Origin: Apteryx mantelli
Lineage: Eukaryota > Chordata > Aves > Apterygiformes > Apterygidae
Reading direction: 5' to 3'
Length of the DNA stretch: 64,000 bases
Assembly: GCF_036417845.1 (NCBI RefSeq)
Contig: NC_089980.1
Location: 62,494,501 to 62,558,500, forward strand
Each line of letters opens with the position of its first letter. Positions within the stretch are counted from its first letter, which is position 1. Made by a program: the position numbers and the translations under genes. The notes below the pieces were generated by a model. That model searched no databases, was not told where the DNA came from, and worked only from the letters and a program-made list of their open reading frames with translations. This document shows, piece by piece, positions 1 to 14,364 of this stretch.

Positions 1-3000
1 TGCTGCAGCCCTGAGCCAGAACGACTGTGGCTGTGTGGGTGCCCTGCTTTTCCATGCTGTGCCAGCACGCTGTCTGGGGGGATGCTGACTCCACCGTGGC
101 TGTGCATTGCTTTGTGGCATGAACAGAGACATGGTCCCAGTCACTGGTCCCTGCATGGTGCTATGCCCTTCAGTTTTCTTGCCTGTGACTTTCATTGGAG
201 TCCTGGTGCTTACCGTCCTCTTTAGTGGTGGACAGCTGAGCTACTCTATCAGTGTTTAAACACACTCATAGCATTTAGCATCAAGGTGTGTGCTAAGGGG
301 CTCCAGTATCCAAACCCCTTGGAAAAGGGGACCGCTGGCTACCAAAGCTCTAAATCAAGACACAGGTATGTTCTGAGGAGGTAGACATTACGAAGGATTT
401 ACACCAAAAACACGTTATTACGCTCCCTGCCAGGATTCACTGTGTTAGCTGTAACCTACTTCATTGCTTAATATATCCAATCAGTGATAAAATAGCTTTT
501 TTAGCAACCTTTTTCCCAAGGTGAAGATTTTTTTGAAGTGAAGGCCATTTTTGTTAATCTAAATCTTCTCGTTCACCTGTTCATCTTCTAGTGTCTTGAG
601 TTTCACGTTATTGCTGATGGTCTGTCTACCTTAGCAAAACATAAACATTACTCCAATTGGCTTGTTATATTGACATCAAAATAGGTGCTTTGCAAAAAGG
701 AGCCACAGCTATCAGCATGGCTTTATTCCTTGGCAGGGGGACGATGCAGAAAACCACTATGAAGAACTGTAATTGCAAACTATCTTATTTTAACTTTCTC
801 ATCAAAAATTGCTAAGCATACATGATCATTTTTAACCCTAATTTAAACCATTATGCCAGGAAAATCTGATTTTAAATACGAACTGTTCTTGTGGAAGCTT
901 GCTGTTGGAAACTGAGCATGGCCTTTAACATGGGTGTGAGAAGAGATTTTTTTGCTAGATCACTATGGAACTGATACTGGGATTGATAGGTCTGTGAACT
1001 TCAATTACTTCTTAACACTGCTTCCTATATACATTTTAGTTACTACATTATTGAAAGCTATTATGATCGTTCATGTAGGCAGACAGCCACATCTTATTCG
1101 GATTTAACATGGCATCATAGGATATGTTTGGACACATATCCTCTAAAATATTGCCCTGTTACCTTTCTAACATGGAAAAGTTTTTCAATGTGAAGCATCA
1201 AAAATTATGAGCCTAGTTTGCTTTCTAGTAAGATGGCTCTGAGGACTGAAGAAATATTTCGTTGCATCATGATATCCCTCAGATTATAATATGAAAGAAT
1301 GCTATATTTCAAAATAGAGCAAACAGTCATCAAAAGTGTATCAATGCTGAGGGCATCATGTAGAACAAATAACTCACCAGGCAAATATCTGCTGCTAATG
1401 ATTTACAGTTACAATGAACTTGTTTTGAAACTGTGGAACAAATTCTGGTACACTTCCTCAGCTTGCAGGCTGATTTCATGCTGTTTATTGCATTTGGTGA
1501 TCTAGAAGTGTTGGATAGCTGAGGCTGGGCAAATAAATCAGGATTTTCTTTCTGTTACACCATAGCTGTGCAAGTGCATCTAAAGTAAACTTTTAAAATT
1601 CTTTTTCTATGTGACTTTAGTACAGTCATTAACACAAGAAATTTGTGGGTTTTTTCATCTGAACATAGCTGGCCAAAGGAAATTAAATTCAGGCCTGGAT
1701 TAAAATGCTGTTATTCTAGATAAGCCGTCATCATGCAGTGGTAATTTCATAAGACATCTATTGGAATTATGCAGTTCTGAACATTGCAAATTTTTAAATC
1801 CCTTCACGAAGGCAACTTCCATTGAGTAAATTATCTTTTTTTTTTTTTTTAATTGAATTTATTCTGTTGAGCAAGCTGAATTGAAAGGTTAGAGGTGACT
1901 GTTGCATCTTTACAAAAGCACTTTGTTAAAGAAAAAGTGGTGGCAAAAGTAAACTGCGGCTGCGTTCTTCCCCTCACATTTTTACACAGGAGCTGTACAT
2001 GTGTAAACAACTGAAAGAGAATAGATTGTGGCTCTAGTTATTGTACAGGAGCTGGCAGTGTATGAGGGACAGACCTAATGTATTTCTCCCACATGAGAGC
2101 AATCTTACCAGTGTAATGCACTGAAGAGTTTCCTTTCCCTCATTAGTTGTGTGTCATTAGCCTTCCTTCTACTCATAGCATAGGTGGGGAGCACAAAATA
2201 GCATACGATGATTTAGCTACTGTTTATGTGCATCTAAGGGCTCATACACTCGAGTGTCCAACAGAGCACTTTTAAATTTTAAAAACGCTGTGAAACAGCA
2301 AATGAATAGGAATATGCCCAGGGGAAGAATTCAAACATCTGTACTGCTTTTGTGGATATACCTGTGCCATATGACACCCTAACCTCACAACAATAGGCCT
2401 GCCTTTGTTTCACCACAAAAACAAACAGCGGTGACTTCTCTTCTGCCCCTTGTTAAACTCATGCGCTTTTGAAATTAGGCAAAGCATTAGAAAATAGCTG
2501 GTGGTGAAATGTAATTTACTTCCACTTGCTTTTTGGACTAGAATTCCCGTATTTTAAAGTTTGGGAGGGAGAACCACTAGACTGTCTTTTCTGATGGTGT
2601 TCTGGAGGCCTTGTACGTCACCTGCAGAGCACACTTACATTTGTTTATGGTCTTATGATACTGAGCACTTACTGTAAATAAACTTTAAGAGGATGTTTCT
2701 TTTCTCTATTTTGTTTGGGTGACAGTTGTTTGCCTCATTCTACAGTGGCTTCGGTTAGGATGTCAGCTGCAGCTGCTGGCTAATGGCTTCCCTGGTTGTG
2801 ACTAAGGCAGGCAGTGGTCCCCTAAGGCTGAGGTTCACCAAAGGTTTTGGCCTTACCCACCTTAGCTAGAAATATTTTAGATCTGTTGGGATTTCTTTGG
2901 TTCAAAGCATTGGCTCAGCTGCCTTTCTCAGACTTTCACAGAAGAGAGAAATGGAAGAGCATATGAACTGGTGTGTGTATGTTTTGAATGGAAGTTACGT

Positions 3001-4788
3001 GGTACATGGTCTATAACAAAAAACACTCTTATGAAGGCTTTTAAAAGTATATGCTAGAATAATTTAGGTATATTTTGGAAATAAGAAAATGACCTGTAGT
3101 GAGAGAGACTGAGAAGAGGAAAAGCAGTAGCCTGGAAAAAAATCTGAGAGCTAAGGAAAGTGGTGGGAAGAGAGCCTGTATCTCTGTGGCCAGTTCAGAG
3201 AGCTGGAAGGGGAGGCTGGGATCAGCATTACTGCTGCCATGCAGGAGGAGCTGACATCTGAGATGGCTTAAGATTGAATTTGCAGAAAGTGTGCCTCAGC
3301 TCTGGCTGCCGAATTCTCCTGCTGCTCCATGTGGGAGAACAGGGTTTGGAGTTCTGACCTGGGCCCACTGTTGAAATTCTCCAAATGTTTGAGAAGGAGA
3401 GCTGTGTTACAATGTGTTAAATCATTTGACAGAATTACTTCTGCATTCTTGGAAATAGAGTTGTCTCGCGTCTTTTTCCTGTTCTGCTTCTGTGTAAGTC
3501 ACTAGTGAAGCTATGTGACAAGCACTTACCTTCCAAGTCTCATGAGCTTTTAGAGAGCTTAATTATTTAAGGTATTTTTCTTCTCAAGGAAGGAGAGATG
3601 ATGAGAGAAATGAGATAAAGAATTAGGTCAAGTCCCTTTTCCCTAGTAATCAAATGAACAACAATGGCCAAAAAATGAAAACAAATGGATTTTTTTTTTT
3701 GATGATAATTGCTTAACTAATTGCTGCTAGTGAAACGTCACATCCTGGAACCTGTCTGAGGAGCACTGGGATGGAATGGCTTATCATCATATAACAAATG
3801 CAAACTGGACTGTCATTGCTCCATCTGTCTTCTAGAAAATGTCACTGTTTTTCAGTAAGTGCTGAAACAACAGTTTTTACAGACATACATGCCATTTTAG
3901 TCATTAAATAACAAAGTGAGTCGTTAAATAACAAAGGGAAGTGTAAGAGCACACGGAGGTGGACTGCTTTGAAAGAAAGAAAATGAACAAGTAGAATCAA
4001 GTCTGCTCAGTGGGGTGTCATTCCGAAATAAGCAAGGAATTAAGTTCTGAATTAGGATTTGAAACTTGGTGAATGTTTGATATGCTATACGCTTCCTGGG
4101 GAGAGTCTGGACAAATCACTTCAGTGTCTGTCTCGCACTTGTGAGACAGGACCTGTACTTTTTTTTACTCCATAATCATGCTCTGAAGAGAGATTCACTA
4201 GTGTAAGAGTACCCCAGCCCTTCCACAGATGTATCTAAGCACTAATGAAGTATTTTTATTGCTGTTGTAGCTTTGGTAAAGCATGTGTGATACAGGTGTG
4301 TGCAGCAGTATGCTGTTGTCTATCAGTGGTTCTGTGAATCGGGTTCTTATTCTGAATAGCTTTCTCGTCACAGTGAGGTGCCTCAGCTTTGGGGAGAAAC
4401 ATAGCTGCAAGATATCTTAAAGAAATTTGAGTTGCCACTGCCCATGGTCTGCTTGAATGGAGAACTTTGTTTTATATGGTTGTTTGTTAGGTCTTTTGCA
4501 TGAATTCCTCAGTGTTTGAAGGAATTTGGCATGTGTTTTTGGTTTCAGGGTTTGGGTGTGGGTTTTTTATTTTATTTTATTTTTTTTTATTCTGGAAGTC
4601 TTCTTTCATGCAGATATCTGGGATCAGATTCTACCATTCTGTCATATGAGGAAAACGTTTTTGTTTTGCTTTTGCATTGATGTTAAAACTGGGACTGCTC
4701 AGCAAGAATCAACTGTGCATGTGTCATGGTCACACAGAACTGAGTAAATGGTCTGGTTTTGTTTTATTTTCTCTGCTGTGTCTTGCAG
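1..4788. other. AGPAT4 intron, left part
   Basis: AT-rich non-coding sequence. I looked for the preceding acyltransferase exon (NHxxxxD region) and did not recognise one, so it is probably left of the window. It holds homopolymer T runs and a short imperfect 17-bp direct repeat at 3900-3936. No RNA gene was recognised. Confidence 0.75.
3900..3936. repeat. Short direct repeat, 17 bp with period 20
   Basis: Two copies of a 17-bp unit (GTCATTAAATAACAAAG and GTCGTTAAATAACAAAG) start at 3900 and 3920 and differ at one base. This is a small local duplication within an AGPAT4 intron. Confidence 0.85.
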
Positions 4789-4950
4789 AGTTCCAAAGTG
4801 CTCGCAAAGAAGGAGCTCTCCTACATGCCTGTCATTGGCTGGATGTGGTATTTCCTGGAGATAGTCTTTTGCAAGCGTAAATGGGAGGAAGATCGGAAAA
4901 CAGTCATACAGAAGTTGCTGAACCTCCGGGACTACCCTGAAAACTTTTGG
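4789..4950 (+). CDS. AGPAT4: AGPAT4 coding exon (first in window)
   Basis: The exon opens after a pyrimidine-rich tract and TTGCAG, and closes before GTGAGT. It is 162 nt, phase 0 at both ends, 54 codons starting SSKVLAKKEL and ending DYPENFW. It contains the conserved GWMWYFLE and RKWEEDRKTV segments of the 1-acylglycerol-3-phosphate acyltransferase fold, just downstream of the catalytic NHxxxxD motif (not in the window). Several lysines and arginines fit the proposed lysophosphatidate-binding surface; that role is inferred from the family. Confidence 0.95.
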
Positions 4951-6987
4951 GTGAGTGATGACTAATGAGTGGAGTAGCAGGTGCTGCAGTGGCTGGAGGG
5001 CTGAAGGACCTAGGTTATATGTGAAAATCACCAGATTGCTCTTGAGAACTTTGATTTGTGAGCTTTCCAGCAGTATCAGGAGAGTATTCTCTGAATTTCT
5101 TATGTAATAGTCTGTCTTGTCTGTTTTCTTCCTCTGTAGGAGGGAGCCCTACGGATGTTGTTCTAAAAATATTTTAACTTTGATCAATTCAGTAAACTTT
5201 GCGTCTCTCTAAATTTAGGAGTTGGGGAGGGGTAGATGCAGGGGTTCATGTGTGTTTGTGTAACAAACACACACATATGTGACAATACTGTGTTGAAACA
5301 TCTTAGCTGGTCTCTTTTTCTGAGCTCCCCTCTCACCTTTCTTAGATCTCTGAGGGTTTGTACTAGTATTTTCTCTTTCTGGTTCCCAGTGATTCTGCTA
5401 TTCCTATGGAGGTGCTCTGTCAGACTTGGCCCAGTAGAATTGAAAGCCACAGAGTAGTGTCAGGTTAAAGAAGTGGTGCCCCTGGGCCTATGGCTGTATT
5501 ACACAGAGGATTGGTGTCACCTTTCTGTAACAGGAAAGTGTCACTTTTCTACCACCACCATCTTTTAGTATCAATCTGCTTGGCACTTCCTAGTCTAGAA
5601 ATTAAACACCTTTGAATTCTTTCTGTTCTCAGTAATCAGAAAAATCCTAGTTCTCATGAGCTGGTGATGATGAGAGATACATTCAATTAGGGAAATAGTG
5701 TCTTAAGCAGCCTCACAGTGGCCTACAGAAATTGTTTGCTTACGAGGTGGTTTCCTGGTGAAGATGTATATGCCTCATTCTCTGAAATGAAACTTCTTTT
5801 TTGATTGCTGTTGATTTCAGTCAGCCCTAAGCAATCAAAACTGAGCTCTGTTTGGATACTGTTTAAATGATTTTCAGACAGAGGCTGTCTAGGAGAGGGA
5901 GCCTCCTTTGTTTCTAGTTCCGTTCTCCCTCATATGGATTTGCCTATGCTCTGTGACTTTTGAAAGGGGTCTAAAGCCTTTTTGTAAACCTAGACAGTTC
6001 AGCACTAATTTGTGAGCACAGATCACCACCCTCCTTTATATATAGCCCTAGAGGGATTACTAAGAATGTGTTATACCTTATAGTAGCAGAGATAAAATTG
6101 TCAGTGTACAACTGGGGTTAATTCAGTGTGGGCTTTTAACTTGCATTTCTGTGTGGTGACCTTGTGTCAAAAGAGATAGCAATAGCTACCTTGTATGTAG
6201 AAAGGCAGAGCGTGCTAGGTGGGCTACAAGGATTTTATCAGTTTCTGTATGTTTCATCAAGCTGTTCAACAGTGTGTGATACACCAGTAAAAGTGTTCTT
6301 AGATGGGCTGGAACTGAAGCTGGCTGCTTGGCAAGCTTTCTTCCATCTCTTTCTGTTCCTGTGGGCTGAATTGTAGCTGTGGGTTATTGGGACTTTGCTT
6401 GTGCTATTCCACCATGTTCCCTGTTAGTCTGTGTTCAGGCTTAGCAGAAATTTACCTCTTGCTTGGCTGCTGGCCAAAGATCTGTCTGTTCTCCCATGCC
6501 TGCCAGTGGCAAGATTGTAATTGCTTATGTCTGAGCAGTTCCACTATATAGTTCATATGGGAAGGGAGCTGTTCCAGTTGTCCTGCATCTGCTGGCCTGC
6601 ATCTGTTATCAGCTCAGTCACTGGCATCAAAGACACTGTCTGCGGTCCTTGTGCTGACTTGAAAGAAAGTTAGGTGGAGCGGGATGGGGAAGGAGGGAAG
6701 CAAGCTGGGCACTGAAGCATTTGCTAGAAATGTTTGTTTCAGACACTTACCAAGTTGTAGTTACAGTGTCACTGGAGCACCTTGCCATCGTTAAGAGATT
6801 TGTGAGGTTTTTTGTTTGTTCATTTGCTTTTATCTCCAGGCAGTTAAATTGTTCAGATGCATATCAGACCGTACTTGTCCCTACTAGCAGTGTTGATTTG
6901 TGCCATGCTGGTGGGAGTTAGAGAAGACTCTGGTCAAATAGGTCTGCATCTTGATCTGCTTTCTAACTGTAGTCCTCTTGCTTTCAG
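4951..6987. other. AGPAT4 intron
   Basis: A 2.0 kb intron starting GTGAGT and ending TTTCAG. Nothing else was recognised apart from T-rich stretches and a short CACACA segment near 5270. Confidence 0.85.
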
Positions 6988-7141
6988 TTCCTGATTCACT
7001 GCGAGGGTACAAGGTTCACAGAACAGAAGCACCAGATTAGCATGCAGGTAGCTGAAGCCAAAGGCCTGCCCAAGCTCAAGTATCACCTGCTGCCACGAAC
7101 AAAAGGATTTGCTGTCACTGTGCAGTGTTTGAGAAATGTAG
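6988..7141 (+). CDS. AGPAT4: AGPAT4 coding exon with the EGTR motif
   Basis: The exon begins after CTTTCAG and ends before GTAAGG. It is 154 nt, phase 0 in and one nucleotide over at the end. It encodes FLIHCEGTRFTE, the acyltransferase block III (EGTR) implicated in binding the glycerophosphate, and further on YHLLPRTKGF, block IV. All signature residues are present, so this copy looks functional. Confidence 0.96.
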
Positions 7142-10100
7142 GTAAGGAAAGTCACAAGGAACAAACATTAAATGGTTATTTCAGTTATCTGCTGTCACTT
7201 TGCCCTGTTCTTCTTTTCCCTGTAGCATGTGTCCTAGCAGAAAAGCCTTGGAACTCTTTTTGATTTCTTCCACTAGTTTGCAAAAACTAAGATTGTGTTT
7301 GGCTATCAAAACCCTGTGACAATTTGGTTATTTTTTTTTGCTTTGTTTTCTGTTACTGTGAATCTGTATTGGGGGGTTGGAGGTTTCATACCTACTGTTT
7401 CAGCTAGAGGAATGAGACTCCCAAAGGCTAGTATTTACTGTACTACTGAGAAATCCTATTCCAAGTTAGATAAAATATATCGCTTCAGAGAAACTAAGAT
7501 TGTCTGTCTTAAATATTTCTTCAGATAAATACTTCTATCAAGTAATGCCAAATTAGTGTAAAAAGACATTTGGCTTTAAATTTCATTATAGATCAATTCT
7601 AACACTTTAGAGTTTCTTAGTAACCTTTGTGGAGCTGGGAGAAGGGGGGCAGACCTCTTCTGAATGTATACGTAGAAGAGGTTTATCAATAAGCTTTTTC
7701 CACATTGCAGAACATAAGCAAATTTTGCTTCCTCCCCTGCCCCCTCCAGTTACTTCAATTGAATTTGCCAATTTTAGAATGTAATCAGTAAGAATATGGT
7801 GCATGCATTTCCTGTTGCCTTTAAAGTTGGTTTCTTTACAACTAATATGATCCAGCAAAGTCTTCCACTGTGTACTTTTCTTGACAAAGGAAAGACAGAT
7901 GGTGCTAAGTAGCTGTAGTGCTCCAGTACTTTTTGGGTTTGGTGGATTTATGTGCTTTTAGAAGGCTGATATATAAGGAAGATAAAAAAGAAAGTGTTTT
8001 AGCTCCACTGAAGTTGATGTCAAAACTCCTTTTGCCTTTGGTGAAGATATGTTTTCATCTGGCATATCTGGGATAGCTGCAGTACGAAAAAGTTCTGCAG
8101 TTAGCTGTCTTGCTGTCTGTCATGTCTCTTTAAATCTCCATATCTTCTTGCAAGTCAGGCAGATGATATCAGTGTTGTAGCTTGTCAGGCACTGACAAAT
8201 TGCCTCCCCCAAAATGGATAGCATAGCTTGGATCTCATCTGTTATATGAAGAGGGAAGTTATGTGCAATATCCAGCAACTCCCTGAAGGGCACAATTTAA
8301 CCTTCCCTTTTTGAAAAAGCAAGACTGTTTTGCTGAGGAGGAGGGGAGACTGACCTGAGACATTGAGGAAGAGCTGAGTCAGAGCTCTCTGACCTCCAGT
8401 GCCCTCAGCTGGGGGTTTGGGGCAGGTGGTGGTTTTGGTGATGGTGGTTTTGCTTTTGTTGTTACTCTGTGTAAAGCAAACAGCACATGGTATGATTGTG
8501 GACAAGTAATTGATTTGTGGGGAAATGCTTCAAAAGAAAATGAATAATTTTAGGGATCCCAAGTTCCCTTTATGAAAACTTTGTGCATTCATGAGCTTCA
8601 CTACCTTTTAGAATGCTAAATATCTGAAACAGTTTCAGAAAAAGAAGACTTGGATTCCTAAATTGCTTATGTACTTAGGAAAATGTGTGTTACTACCTCA
8701 ATCCAGAAGCAGTGACTTGCTAGGTCAAACAAGGTAAGGCTAATGAGAATGTAAGATTTCCGTGCTAGGGTTCAATGAGAAGCTCAGAAGGTCATAGCTT
8801 TTCATAGATACTTGCTGTTGAACTGTATAGCTGAAAAATCCAGCCAACATACCTCTGAGGAAAATAGTCTTGTCTGATAGATGATCACAGATAGCTGTCA
8901 GCTGCAAATTCCTGTGGATATATTGCTTTACCTGCCTTGTAACTTTTTGCAATGTCTGAGTTACTATTCAAATCTCCCCTCTGGAGAGAAGGGGTACAAG
9001 TGAAGAGCATTTGAAAGGCCTTTGTAGTGACAAGGAAGATGTTTGTTTGTTTGTTTTTTAATAGAGAATATGATGGAAGTCTGTTTTGACAGAAACCATA
9101 ATCTAAAAATGTAAGTTCTTTCTAGAAATTACTCCCTTTTTATATGAATGCCTATAGGATTTGACCACTTCTCTCTCTTAACCTGCACTAATAATTGGTG
9201 CCCAGGTTATAAGCAATGACATGTTGCTGTAGGTGTCAATATACGCAGAGGGTCTATTTTGTACTAATTTGGGGATTTTTTGTTTTCTTTTAAATATTTG
9301 TATTGGTATATACATATGATTTGACTTGTTAACAGTGAGACTCAAGGCATATACAGTAATGCTGTGCTTCATAATGTGGCCCAGCAATTGACTGTATCCC
9401 TTACTTATATTAAAGTCTCAAATTACTTAATCCAAAGAGCATCAGTGTGACTGCTGCTGTACTTCTGCACAAAAAGCAATGGTGATGTGCAGACATTCAG
9501 AGCTTCAGTTCAGTGATTGCTTCTCTAATGATCTACAAGAGAATGACTCTTGTAGGCTGACCTGTCTATCTTGCAGTGCAATTCACCTCCATTTTGGTGA
9601 CCAGGAAATCTGTAGTAGGGTATTCCTGCACACCTCTGAAAGGCATGGCACTGAGCTATCTGAGCCCATTTTGGGGCCTGCCACTTAGGCTAATACACTT
9701 TCTGCTTTTCCACAAGGGGCAGTGGGCCTGGCTGGAGTGCCTTGCTAATGGAGCTAGCTGCAGCATGACATAGCAGTGAAGGGAAGCCAAATGTTTGGAT
9801 CCAGTTCCAAGCTGGATGTGACCGAGGTCAGCGTTTCCTTTTCCTCTGTTCTTCCTTCCTCCTTTCTGACAGTGGTGTGCTTCCAGCTGTCTTAGGCTTC
9901 TCTCTGTAGCATGGATGGATGGATGCTAGTTCCGGTGGCAGTAGAGGTGACTCACCCACAAATAGACCTGCAGCTGTGTCACAATAGCAATGATTACACG
10001 TTGGTCCTTTCTGAAACTTTATCTCAACTCCCAATACTAACCGGTGCAGTAGTCCTGTGTCTGTTGGAGACAAGCATAGGTGAAGCCAGTCTGGCAGATT

Positions 10101-13100
10101 CTCCTGTCATGAAAAAACAACTTCAGATGCAGTTTATTTAATGTGGTAAGAAGATGCATGCTTGGAGAACTACCTCCATACCCAGTGGTACCATATCTGT
10201 GAGTATAAGGAGATATATTTGGACAAAAATATCCTTGACACAAATAAAAAATAAAGAAACATTCCTCTTAACTCTTTTTCCTTTCCCCCTTCCCCAATTA
10301 AATGGAGATAACTTTATAGATCTGATTATGTGCCTCTGTAGAGGTACCATAGTCTAAAGAGGTCGACACTACTCTGGCTGCAAGTATCATTCAAAAAGTC
10401 TTGTTCTAATGATCCTTCAGAGAGGAACTCTGCCCCTAAAGTATCCACTGTAAAATAAACAGGTTTATTTAGTCTGCTGCCCTCATAAATAAGAATGTGG
10501 GTTTTTTTGTTTTCTTTTTCTTAATGACTTCCTGTCAAAAATCCAGATCTTTTCATACACATTCTGCTGGAGTGTTTTTAGTATTTCTTAAACTTGTCCA
10601 GATATTTGTATCAGTGGCCATGTCTACTAGTTCAGTAGTACAAGGAACTTCATTTTTAGAAGTCATGTGCTGTCTTAGAAAATTGCTGTTGGGTTGTATC
10701 GGAGACTTTGCTACCTGTACTGTTCTTCAGAGAAGCAAATGAAAACGCAGATTTTTTTTTTTCCTAAAACACTTAATCCATTACTTAGAGTAAAATATAA
10801 ATGTTATAAGTATTATAAAGGATATATTTAAGTTATTTTTGCTGCCTGTCTATGTATCAGGCAGTTCCTTTCAGTTTTTATTTAGTTAAGATTGTATTTA
10901 AAGATGTACCTCATGATGGATTGCAGATAATTCCAAGTTGTCAACTTCTTCCTTCAAATGTGCATGCTAGAAACTACTGTACTGAGGGAAAACATAAGGA
11001 TAAATTCTAGGGTGATGTTCTCATGGAGTTCAATATGGCAGTGTTTGGGGGGTTTTCAATGACTTTCTTTTTTTCATGAGCTGCACTTTGGTCCTGGATT
11101 TCCTCAGTGCTTACTAGGAGCTCCTGATCCTCTCTGAGCAAGCTTCCAAGTTTGAGTGGATGGATATTTTTGACCAGGATAACCTTGCCTTTATGGGAGC
11201 AAGGAAACGTTAAGTCAAAGGACTGTGGCCAAGATGGCTGTCATACCAGCAGTACAGTGACTTCCACCTTCTCCCCTTCTCCTCCCGCCCCTTCCCTGAG
11301 TCTTCACTTCAGATGACTATGCTAATGTGAAGTTGCGTGTTAGCATTCTCGCTGCTTTTAGGTTAATTTGTCAGACATTGAATCTGGCATTACCCACCCT
11401 GTCCTCAAAGTAATGCGTGAAATTCAATAGGCCAGTTAAAAATGTAAGAAAATACTTTCTAAATATGTAATCCAAAGATTTCTTAAGTCCACTAGAGTAT
11501 GTAGTTCTCTGCTGTAATGCTATAAAGGGAACCAAAAGCTAAAGATATAAAACGGAGCTGCAGAGAGATTTGAAAATAAAACAGAAAACCTAGCCACTTT
11601 TGTCAGAAAATAGCAATTCAGTTGAACAAATTTGTTTTGAGCCTCGAAAAGGCTTGATATTGTTGAGTTGGCTTTTTTAATGAAAAAGATTTTGATTTAA
11701 GAGAATTTCTTTAAGAAATGTATGTCATTTCACAATTAAAATAAAATTTCTGAACCATTGCCTAAACTAGTTTGAAGATAAGACAGTTGGAATGTTTTCA
11801 AGATACTTTTTTTTTTTTTTTTCTTGATTTAGAATGAGAGATTTCTGGACCCTTAAGCTCTTGGATGAGAAATCCACTTCTTCTCCAGGTCTAATTATGC
11901 AATTTCAAAGTATTAATTTAATGAAAAACAATATCAGTGTGTCACACAACATACTAGTGCTGCTTTGGTTGTGGAAGCTTTCTGGCAAATTTTAATTCTG
12001 TGCAGTCTTTTTTGACGCTTCTACAGATGTTCTTTTTCTGCACTTTCAAAATGGAAAAGCTGTAAAAAGTCTTCAGTTATTTTATTTCCAGCTATAATAG
12101 AGAAGTGTTTACTCCTGCATACATTATCATTGTCTTGGATTTGGCATTGCTTTGCAACCAGAAGATTTCAGTGCGATATTAAAAAGAATTCCCAAAGGAC
12201 TGAATATCAAATGGATTTATCAACTGAGCACTTACAACCTGGAATGGAGGGTTTTTTTTTTCCTGGAGTGAAGAAAAAATACTGTGTGTATGGCCTGTCA
12301 GCATATAAAGATGTTCCTGATCACTGCGGCAGAAGTTTTTTCAGAACAGGAGAACTGTATTCTAATACATATGAACAAGAACCCAATCTGTATCAAAACT
12401 CAAATATAGGCCTCTCTTAAAAGAAAAAAAAGGACAAATGCTATTTAAATCATACTTTCCTTTATGGTTTCCATGTTGTTGTTAGAGTAATCTCATGTTA
12501 CTAACGAATAATCTAACAAGCTCACCCTGTACAGAGTTAAGCTCTTGCCTTCTTACAGTTACAGCATGTGGATTAGTAAAATCATTTTGCACTAAGAAAT
12601 TTTAAAGCAGAGGTAGATAATTTATTAAACAAAAAAGTAATTTCCTACTTTTAGCGTACAATGAAAGAAGTAGTGTGCTTGAGGCAGATTTTGGCCTTTG
12701 TTTTGTAGTTGTGAGTTTGGGCTGAAAACTCTCCTCAGTAGCAGACAGAAAAGCAGACTTAATATTGAGGGATACAGTCATACATAGCAGGTAGTCTAGT
12801 CTGTACGTAGGGACATGGTTTTGGTCTCTGTTTTCCAGACTTCCTTGCAGCGCTAAAGCTGGGCTCTTCTGTTCCATGCTATGAATTCTATTTTGCAATA
12901 ACATTGTGGTGAATTTCTGCTGGGCTGCATGTTGTGCCTAAGCTATATTTATCTCACAAAGCTAGAGAGGCTTCAAAAATAAAACCAAATCTGCCCAGCA
13001 TAATAGAAGACTTTCCTAGGTGCGTCAAGTGCTCTTACAATAAATGATAATAAAAAAAAATTCCCCGCAATGTTTGTTACTGCCAAACTCTAGAGCAGGA

Positions 13101-14261
13101 AACCAAAGTACAGCAAGCTACAGATGAAGTGCCTGTAGTCACTTCTGTTGTTGCTGCCATTGATCCTAGAATTCATACCGTGGTGCACAAGCAGGGTCAG
13201 TGTCCGGAAAACTGATCTCTGCTAATTTTGTTACACATCAGGAAAACAGTGTTTCTAAAGCTATGTTGGTGATAAAGAAGATGAGGCATAAGCTTGTTCA
13301 GATCCTGCGTGCAAACATTGTTACTTTTGAAACACTTTGGTTTAAAACAGTGAATATTTTTCTCTAGAAATTGTATTTTGGTACTGTCTGAAGTAAACTA
13401 AGAATGACTTTTGCAAATGCTTTTACTGTTACCACACAGTCTAGAACTGCAGAAACAGTGTTCTCTCGAGGCTGAAAGTTTGGGTTCAGTTTAGCTTGGA
13501 ACGCAGATGGTAGTTATACTCACCGCAGTTGCATATCTTCATAGCAGTAGCCAGCTTGCACTCCGCATGGTCTGTTATTCTGTTTCTCTTTGCCCTATAG
13601 CAAATGCATCAGTTATCCAGTAACATGCATGGGAGCAGGGGGTGGTTTGAACCTCAACATTAAACCCTCTTGCTATAGGATGTCTCTCACAAACTTTACC
13701 CATTCCTAGTCAATCTGTATGTGTTGTTCATTGTTTTTGTAAGTGTTTATCTGCCTGCTTATTTGCTCAGTTCTTCTGGGGGCTTTTGGCCTCTGTCCCA
13801 TCACAGTGAGTTGAGCAAGTTAATAGTTTTTCAACCATTCAGCTCCCAGGGTGTTCTCTAGGTTGTCACTTTACTGTCTGTCACTTTAACTATGTATTCC
13901 CTACCCCCAGCATCCTGCATCTGATGGGGAAGGAGAAAAAGGTGGAGAACAAACTTTTTAATTCTACTGGTGTAGTTACTGAAAGGGTCACTGGATATTT
14001 GACTTCTTCAAACCTGCCTGTTGAATATTGTATTGTCATCTTTACCTTGGTGACAGCTGAAATTATGGCGCTGTTGCTGATGAATTCATATTTAAATGTG
14101 CTCTTTATCTGAGAGGGAGAGAGACTTACTTTCCATTCTATTCATTTGGCGTTTTACCAAAGAATCATTTTACTTTTAGTTTCATTCATCAAAAGGACTG
14201 TAATGATGTTAAAGTATTGCTTTTGCTATGGTAATCACGTATCCTGTTTTTCTGCTTGTAG
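7142..14261. other. AGPAT4 intron
   Basis: A 7.1 kb intron (GTAAGG to TTGTAG). It contains simple tracts: TTTG repeats near 9041, ATGG repeats near 9911 and a T run near 11808. The longest open frame (12130-12420) has no family signature. I see no repeat element or RNA gene that I can name. Confidence 0.8.
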
Positions 14262-14364
14262 TTTCGGCAGTCTATGATTCGACCCTCAATTTTAGAAATA
14301 ATGAGAATCCAACATTACTGGGAGTTCTAAATGGAAAGAAATACCATGCAGATTTATATGTAAG
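14262..14364 (+). CDS. AGPAT4: AGPAT4 coding exon
   Basis: The exon starts after CTTGTAG and ends before GTAAGT. Its first two bases complete a valine codon begun by the previous exon's last G, giving NVVSAVYD across the junction. The 103 nt encode the TLNFRNNENPTLLGVLNGKK region, typical of AGPAT4 rather than AGPAT3, which differs at several of these positions. It ends two bases into an arginine codon. Confidence 0.95.

Noticed and set aside
12130..12420. 96-residue plus-strand open frame in an AGPAT4 intron
   Set aside because: It has no recognisable domain, no splice context and low-complexity parts; it is best seen as chance.
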